Shown piece after piece: positions 56,945 through 64,000 of a stretch of 64,000 bases of DNA. The stretch's first letter is position 1. Each line of letters starts with the position of its first letter. The stretch lies in NCBI GenBank assembly GCA_018350325.1, contig JAEVLN010000005.1, positions 816,142 through 880,141 on the forward strand. The letters are read 5' to 3'. The position numbers and the translations under genes are program-made. The DNA comes from Globodera rostochiensis (taxonomy: Eukaryota; Nematoda; Chromadorea; Rhabditida; Heteroderidae). The notes under the pieces were generated by a model, which searched no databases, was not told the DNA's origin, and saw only the letters and a program-made list of their open reading frames with translations.

Positions 56945-58329
56945 ATGATCCAAAATTGGCACCCGGTGTACCAGGCGCTGATTGCGTCCCTGTTCACTTG
57001 GGGTCTTACTGCACTTGGGGCTGCTTTGGGTTTGCTAAGTAAGCCCATTATTGTAAAATATATTCGTTTTGCAGTCCAACAAGCAACAGAATGTTCCTTG
57101 GTTGGTGTTCATCGGCGCCGGAGGGGAATCCGTATTCTTTTGACCTCCCCCCCTCAGATGCCAGCTTGGGCTTTGCCGGCGGTGTGATGACAGCAGCCTC
57201 ATTTTGGTCATTGCTTACGCCTGCAATTGAAATTTCCCAAAGTCAAATGAGCAAGTTGGCATTCATTCCCGTCAGTGAGTCGAATTTAATTGGTTGTTTA
57301 ATCCTTCGCCAAATTGGCATAAAATTTCAGCCGTTGGTTTCGCTTTGGGCGCTTTCTTCGTAAGCTGTATGATTCCACGGCTAGTTTTTTTTTACTTTCA
57401 ATGATAAGCCACAATTTGAAGTTGTGTAAATGCCGAGTTGAAGAGCGTACTTCCGGAAAAAGCCAAGGCTCAAATGCGCAAGATGCAAACGAAATGCAAA
57501 CTGGCAAGCAAAAAACAAAGCTGGAATGCACACAGTGAGTAGTCGGGGGATGACTTCTGGGATGTACGTCTTGGGCCTGTCATCATTAATGCTTGGGTTT
57601 TGGACACATTGTGTCTTAAAATGCCATTAAATCCTCATTATCAAAAATCAATTGACGAATGACCCAACACGACGAGCCGAAGAACACGGCGGAACGGTCC
57701 TCCGAACTCGGCACAAATTCTTCCGGCTCCCAAGGGCTTTCGTGGCGAAGAATTCTCCTTTCTTATCGTGGCAGTTACAATGCAAAACTTTCCCGAAGTA
57801 CGATGCGCAAGAATGAGAAGACAAAATCGCGGAATTTTGACTTTCACAATAAAGAACGTCTGCATAAATAAACTTACAACAATCTTTTTAGGGGTTGGCT
57901 GTTGGCGTTGGCTTTGGCGGTGTCGGAAAAACGCCCTCGGCAACATTTGAAAAGGCGTTCAATTTGGCCTTTGGCATTGGCCTAGAGAATTTCCCCGAGG
58001 GATTGGCCGTGTCGTTGCCGTTGGCCGCATTTGGCTATTCCAAATGGAAGGCATTTTTCTATGGCCAATTGAGCGGAATAGTCGAACCAATCGCCGCATT
58101 AATCGGAGCCTCACTCGCTCTGATAGTCTTCCATATGCCCTTTCATCCGCCGGTACCGTATAAATTGTCTTTTTTCAAATTTTCTTTACGTTCCTTAGCC
58201 GGTGCCATGATTTATGTGGTGTTTGACTCAATCATTCCAGAGGCGCATTCACGCGGCAATGGCAAAATGTCCGCTTTGTTAGCCATTTTCGGCTTTACGT
58301 TGATGATGTTCATGGACGTCGTTCTCTGA
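56945..58329 (+). pseudogene. ZIP11/SLC39A11 zinc transporter, complete exons but frameshifted
   Basis: Exons 56945-57038, 57075-57104, 57158-57274, 57331-57359, about 57444-57534, about 57667-57782, 57892-58329. Landmarks: LFTWGLTALGAALG (TM1), DASLGFAGGVMTAASFWSLL (TM2), TVGFALGAFF (TM3), SWRRILL, then IVAVTMQNFPE (TM4), GLAVGVGFGGVGKTPSATFE, ENFPEGLAVSLPLAAFGYSK (TM5), AFFYGQLSGIVEPIAALIG (TM6) and the C-terminal AGAMIYVVFDSIIPEAHSRG and LMMFMDVVL. This is the ZIP11 fold, a zinc importer of Golgi, nuclear or plasma membranes in other animals. One extra T near 57759-57761 (CTTTCTT where CTTCTT is expected) breaks the frame between RRILL and IVAVT. The TM4 metal-site His of ZIP11 (HNxPEG) is Gln here. 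It is either a decaying copy or contains a homopolymer sequencing error. Confidence 0.85.
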
Positions 58330-59209
58330 ATTATGTTTTTCGTATTATTTTTATTTGACCATCAAATAAAAAATTTATTAAACCAATGACCCGAAAGTCG
58401 GAATCCCAAGCCGACATTTTTTTGAGCTCATACACAAAACCCGGACCGAAGGGTAGAACTGCTGCTGGGCGCGGATGATGATTGAAAAGTAAATGGGACG
58501 AATTCTAAGCGAAAGCCTTTCAATATATTTGAAATAATTTGCGATATTCATTTAAATGTTTAATTGATTAATATTCCTAGGCATTAGAGGGCGGATTTTC
58601 AGGTTTTAACCTATTTTTTTTGCGAATAGGGGATCATAAGAGCAGCCCAAGAATTAGAGGGACTTTTTAGTCAATATAAATCAATATTTTGGCTTTTTTC
58701 TTGAGAAAAATGCAATTTTTAGGCATTTTCCAGCAATATTTTTGTAAAAATTCAATATCTCAGGCACTTTTTCCAAAAATTTCTTAAGAAAAATGCAATA
58801 AAAATGAAAAATGTAGCCTTAGAAATCAAAAAAATTTTGAACAAAAATGCACCCCTAAAAATGACTTTTTCTTTTACAAAAAATCCACCTCCAAAGATCG
58901 AAATTTTCCCTAAAATTTTTTTATTTGGTATTTTTTATAAAATGTTCCAAAACATATGAAAATATTATATTTCCAATTAAAATAGGAAAATTAATAAAAA
59001 ATGACGAATTTTGAAGGTTTTTACGCAAAATTTGACTGAATTAGGTCAGTTTTTGCTCATTTTTTAATTAATATTTTGGCACTTTTTGGGGTTTTTGGTC
59101 AATATTTTGGGGTTATTTTGTTTAATTTTTATAACAAAAATGTTAAAACTCTAAAAAAATGTTCCCGACACTTCTTCGTTTGTTGCGTCGTTTCAAATTC
59201 TGTCCCCTC
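58330..59209. other. spacer; word array of a decayed hAT-like element
   Basis: 58660-59110 contains TCAATATTTTGG words, the inverted counterpart of 8229-8400, and GCACCCCTAAAAATGAC at about 58849. I cannot define two element ends. The right inverted-repeat arm begins at 59115. Confidence 0.5.
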
Positions 59210-59501
59210 TCATTTTGAACCGCCGGTGTCTGTGCCGTCTGCGGCTTCCTCCACCGCATTGCCGGCACTTGGCAGCTTCTGAATTATATTTGTACTAAAA
59301 TGTAAATGTTATGGGCTTAGAGTTTACACGATCAACGCAGGTACATTCAGGGCCAACCCAAAGGCAGACGGTACAACAACCCGACGACGAACAGTTCTCG
59401 CCATCAACAAAGCAGCATTGGGCGTCTACCAACGGCACGTCCATGGACAGCATGGCAATGGCAATGACAAACGCGACAACAATTGTCTTTTGTGCATTCA
59501 T
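59210..59501 (-). CDS. small secreted cysteine-rich protein, copy C
   Basis: Mirror copy of gene B: ATG at 59501-59499, exon 1 to 59328, exon 2 59278-59210; read-through stop at 59297-59295. The encoded protein appears identical to copy B over the signal peptide and the eight-cysteine module. Being in the inverted arm, it is transcribed toward ZIP11, convergent with it. Confidence 0.72.
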
Positions 59502-62033
59502 TTTCAATTTTTCTCTGTTACATATTAGGATAGAAAATTTAAAGGCATATTTCTAGGATTTCATATTCAAGAAAATTTGTTTTCCGCTTTTTTTTTTCTT
59601 AAAATTCTAATCAAAAATTCGCATTTCCTTACTCTAAGCTAATAATAAAGCGAAAAGAATAATTTAAAAAAATAAATGAGATTTATTTAAAAAGGATGAC
59701 CCATAATTTAATGTTTGCGTCTAAAATGCAAAGGTTCATCCAGAAATTGCTTTTATAGAGCCGAATTTATTGAACAATTTGCCAAAATTCTGATAACAGT
59801 TGAGTAAATTTAATTAATAAATTTGATTTGTGATCTTAGACTCATAAAATGGCGTTTATGTTTTGATATTCCGCTAAAAATCGCTCAGTTAACAGCTAAT
59901 TAAATATACATTTAAAGTTGCGATTTTTGGCCTTATGCGGTTCAATAGAATTGTTTTAACAGTCCATTTTTATTTTAACATTCCATCAAGTTGTGAGTGC
60001 ACTAATTTTAAGTTTAAAATGCTTGCATGAAGTTTAATATTCGCGCCGAATTAAACTTTGTTAATTTAGTCTTGCGTGACATTTGGAAGTTGTTTCAAAA
60101 GTGTCTATGGCAACTCTCTTTAATGACAAATTAGCATAAAATAAACAGAATTTTCATTAAATATTTATTAAGGAATTTTATATTTTTTTAAAAGTCAATA
60201 GTTCTTTGATGTGGCGACCCGACCACTTCTTTCTCAACCAAAGTTCAGCAGAAGAAGCACAACTAATATGAGAAAATATTCGGCCAGTAGCAGATCAAAT
60301 TTACTGATCATCGTCAGATAATGATCGATTAGGCAAGTCATACCAATGCCATTGGGGCCTGACAAATTAATTGGCAAGCAAAAAACACTTATTTCAGTAT
60401 GAAAAAAGTTTCGTTTTGCATAATACAAAAAAACATTGGTTTTAGAAGTGGGGGAAGGGCGGTGCCGCCAATAGGCGCGTTCGTCAATAAAATTTTTAGT
60501 AAATCAGTCAATTTTTTATGCATCAAAAATGTCATCCAAAAGTGGCACTTTTAGTGCACTAATTTGCTTAATAATTGTTTTTTCTTCAAAATACCATCTT
60601 AACAGTTTTTTCTTGTGAATTTGTTGTTAACATTGGTCCAAGTGATCTAAGTGGTTCCATTGGTTTGCAGTCCCTTATCAGCGCGGAAGTTGCAGCGATT
60701 AGAATCCGAAATTTTCGTTCTCCCAAACTTTATTGAGCAAAAACTTCTAGACTCAAGGCTAAAAAAGGCACCAAAATATGACAAAAATGCCGAATCATAC
60801 AGCAAAGTGCAAGAAAAACCCATTGTACTATTTCGCTTTTCCTTTATCTCTAACATCTCTTCAATTGGCGTTGTCTCTCACCTTTTTCAATCAACGAAAA
60901 AGCACGACGCACTTCGAAGCACTTAACTTCAGTTACATCCGGAGGATTTGTCTCAAATTTTCATTAACTCTAGAAAACAATATATTTTAATAATTGTAGG
61001 ATTATAAACAAGTATCATTAAAAGACTCAAATTTTCTAGAATGTTTCATCAAGCAAAAACTAAGCGATTCGGAAAAATTGTTTGAATTCGGGTTCGAGAT
61101 TCGACATTCGCAAAATCCGAGCTGGATGTCGTCCGTTGCGTATTCGGTGAAATTCCGTATTTTTAGTCTGTCCGTATTCCGCGTTCCGTAGTCATTCCGT
61201 AATTCCGTATTCTGTTTTTTTTTTGACACGGACGACATCCCTGATAGGTATGTTAGTTTGTGACCATAGTCCATTTTGAGGTGTTTTTGAATTTGGGACA
61301 GTTTGAAATCGGTTATTTTCATTTAATATCTAACCAGCATTTCACTTGAAGTTAAATGTCAAAACACCGGTTTACAGGCATAGTTTCAGCAACTTTGACC
61401 GTGGCCGGAAAAAGCGTCACTGAAAAATGCGACACTAAGAAAATGTTTTTAAAAGATCCGAGTGTCGAATTTTAAGTCTGATCGGCGAAATGAAAGGCCG
61501 CTGCGCGGCCCGGCAATAGCGATATTGGACCGGAAAACCCTAAATTAGGATGCCAAAATAAGAGTTTAAAAGTCCCAAAATTAGGGGTTAAGTCTTCGGA
61601 CACATGGCCTGTCCCCAGCACTGACATGGGCAATCGTCTCCCCGTAGGGATGGAGAGCTCGGGGAAGGCACCCCTTACATATACCTATCTATGTTTTATA
61701 TGATGGGTTCAATTTGTATTCCCAACCATAATGGAGGGGGAGGGGGTAATGCCAAGTCGGTGTTGTTCCCATTTTGCCGTCCTCTCCCCCGACATGGGCA
61801 ATGATTGAAAGCAACAGCAAGCGGAGCAACAACAGCTGACAATGAAAATATTACATGCCCAGCGACAAATTAATGGGGCTTTTGATGGGCGAGATTCCTT
61901 TATTCCAATAAATGCTCTTCGGAGCTTCGTACGGTTTCCATTTGCTCACACATTCATTTTTTTACTATTTATGCATAATATAAAACAATTGTGGAAAATG
62001 TGGAAAAACTGAATCCTAAAATCTTTAAATTCT
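59502..62033. other. spacer between secreted gene C and synthetase C
   Basis: Inverted copy of 52163-54688, with the same partial hAT-like element (about 61117-61240) and decayed hairpin module (about 60455-60478). No gene recognised. Confidence 0.5.
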
Positions 62034-64000
62034 TCAAAACAGAATGGGCGAATCGTGCACCGCCGTTCCTTTCGTAATGCCACCTTCGTTAGCGCTTTCC
62101 AGCTTGGTCTTCAGCAGATGGCCCTGTTGCACATTGTGCTTCACCTGAAGAAAATTGAATGTGTTCTTCAGAATTTGTTTGGCGAAGTGTTTACGTTTCA
62201 TTTAAATGCTAAAATTTTATTGTCCAAAAACTCCTCACCTCCTTGGTGAGCATATTGCCCAACAGAACTCCGTACACGCCCAGCTCGCTGACCATAGTGT
62301 CGATCTTGGACGGCGTGAAAGGGTGGATCATGATGTTCTAAATATTATGTAAAGAATATAGTTGAAATATTTTTAAATTGATTTATTTATTAAAAGAAAC
62401 AAACGCCGACCTTAATAGGCATCGGTCGCAGCTTTTGCATCAAAACATAATAAGGTCGCTTAGCCGGAGTAATTTCCTTCAATTTGTTGGCGAGTTGTTC
62501 GTCGAAGTAATTGCATTCGCCGCATTCCATATTCGTTTTCAGCACGTAATTGTTGGGATTTGCAATGGCATCCTTAGTTTTTGGATATATTTTAATTTAG
62601 ATTTAAATTTTAGCTATTTTTTTATTTTATTTAAAATGCCTCAATCCGGTCTTGGGTTGCTTTATCTTCTTTGTCCAGTGACCACAATCCGGTAAATGTT
62701 TGGCGAATTGCTTTTACGGTTTCGGCATCATTTTCGTTTGGGAAGAAACGCTCCACCATTCCTTGCTCGGCAAGAAGCTGAATTTTTTTAAAAGTTTTTA
62801 AATAATTTGTTTTTATTTTTTGAATACTATTTATTTTAAATAAAATTTTACTTGTTGAACTTTCTTTGAGCAGCTAAATCCAACAAAAGCCGATGGAATT
62901 TTCTGTAAATAAAATTAAATTGAAAATAATAACAAATATTATTTTAAAAGTCATTTAAAATGCTTGTTTTATTCTATTAATAAGCTATTGTTTTTAAAAA
63001 TAAATAATTAAATGTTTCTTACGATGGCTTGCGAGCGTTCGATCATTTTTCTGACATTCATTACGTGAACGCCGGGCATAAATCCGAGCGCAGAGTATCG
63101 CGAGTTCAACACCGCCACCTCGCGACCGTCCAACAGCAGATTGGAGTTTTCATCCAAAGAACATCTTTAATTTAACCAAAAATTAATAAATACTAACATT
63201 AAAAAAAAAGAAAGTTTAGTTTTTTTCAAACTTAAAATCTGAAAATATTCACCTAATTGCGCATCCGGACAAAGTGACGCGTGCAACTTTTATCTTTCCG
63301 TCTGAAATTCTGTCCAGTTCAGTCTCGAAGAAACGGGCATCAAAAACGGTTTGTGAAATATTGGTGATCATAATGACTACAATGGCATCTGGGTTTCCAT
63401 ACAATTCCCTGCAAAGCGATGGAATTCCATTAATGGAGGCTTGGCACTTTTATTTGATTGGTTGTTAATAAATTGAATTTAAATGATTGATTTAAAATGA
63501 TTAATTTATGTTAAACAATGCTAAATAAAGATTTTAATATTTATAGGTTAAAAATTATATTTAAATTATGCATAGTAATATTATTTTGAATAAAAAAAAC
63601 ATTTCTTGTACCAGGCCATTTTAATGGATTTGATCTGGGCTTTGTCCGGCCAATTTTCGGGCAAATCTTCGGGTGCCGCATGAAAACCTGCCTTCTTCAG
63701 CATGACATGGTTCAGCTCGGTCGCATGCCGGTCCAAACTTGTGCCGGCAATTGAGCCGCAGTTTACTTCCAACTAAAAAGTTTAAAATAAATACAAATAA
63801 ATTTGAACTCTTAAAATACCTGTTTAATTTCATAAGACGGCTCCTCTCCATTTTGGCCTTTGATCACATTTAACATGTAATCCTAAACAAATTTATAAGT
63901 TAGGAATTTAGATTCTTTTTATAAAAAAATGAAAATGTAATAAAAATATATTTAAAAACAAACCGCGCGCTGGAAGATCACCGTGATGGGCTGTTTAATG
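62034..64000 (-). CDS. secreted glutathione-synthetase-like protein, copy C (5' end cut by window)
   Basis: Minus-strand exons 13 back to part of exon 4: the stop is at 62036-62034, exon 13 is 62144-62034, and exon 4 begins beyond the window and ends at 63964. The gene order and splice sites match copy B, including the GC donor of intron 10. I see Lys for Glu in AQIKSIKMA (exon 6), Ser for Thr in LESANEGG (exon 13) and the A-type Ala after LSGC in exon 7. The signal-peptide exon is outside the window but expected just to the right. Confidence 0.88.

Larger units (their letters stand above)
59115..64000 (-). repeat. right arm of large inverted repeat
   Basis: Mirror image of 50190-55075 with very few differences; it runs off the window end. 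The two arms are separated by 4.0 kb that contain the exon-repeat gene and ZIP11. Confidence 0.93.

Noticed and set aside
59311..59556. Plus-strand frame opposite the small secreted gene C
   Set aside because: It is antisense to a gene with a clear signal peptide and conserved cysteines, and the same antisense frame appears at every copy.

Overview
This window looks like a plant-parasitic cyst nematode (Globodera/Heterodera type). The evidence is AT-rich DNA with many short introns (some GC-AG), nematode orthologues of LET-23, merlin/NFM-1, CED-3 and an ADAM protease, and three copies of a secreted glutathione-synthetase-like gene. That gene family is known as an expanded effector family of cyst and reniform nematodes. 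The genus is an inference from gene content.

Layout. 1-9.2 kb: 3' end of an EGF-receptor gene (+); a small amidated-neuropeptide-like gene (+); a six-exon WPP-motif gene (+); a two-exon secreted acidic protein gene (-); a truncated remnant of a small cysteine-rich secreted gene. 9.2-15.3 kb: a complete 14-exon merlin gene (+). 15.3-29.5 kb: a transposon-rich tract. It holds non-autonomous TIR elements with 8-bp target duplications (hAT-like), TA-target elements with CCGTAT tips, a degraded gene of an unrecognised family and fragments of its paralogues, and a small coiled-coil gene. 29.5-36.2 kb: glutathione-synthetase-like gene A, small secreted gene A, a piece of ZIP11 and a piece of an exon-repeat gene. 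36.9-39.8 kb: a CED-3-like caspase and a broken CAP/VAP gene. 40.3-45.7 kb: a 21-exon ADAM metalloprotease (-). 46.8-64 kb: synthetase copy B (+), secreted gene B, an exon-repeat gene and a frameshifted ZIP11 gene, then secreted gene C and synthetase copy C in mirror image (-). This makes an inverted repeat with arms of about 4.9 kb around a 4 kb spacer.

The two strongest themes are as follows. (1) A recently duplicated and inverted locus of putative secreted effectors, with candidate ATGCCA boxes about 150-180 bp upstream of the synthetase start codons. (2) A set of non-autonomous DNA transposons in which a short terminal tip is followed by an iterated, family-specific word. Several share internal modules: a GC-rich hairpin, a CACCCCTAAA motif, and tRNA-like A/B-box pairs. 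Different element families have hit the same paralogous gene copies, so empty sites inside this window confirm several element boundaries.

Exon borders were worked out by hand from splice signals, reading-frame continuity and remembered family alignments. No database search was run.
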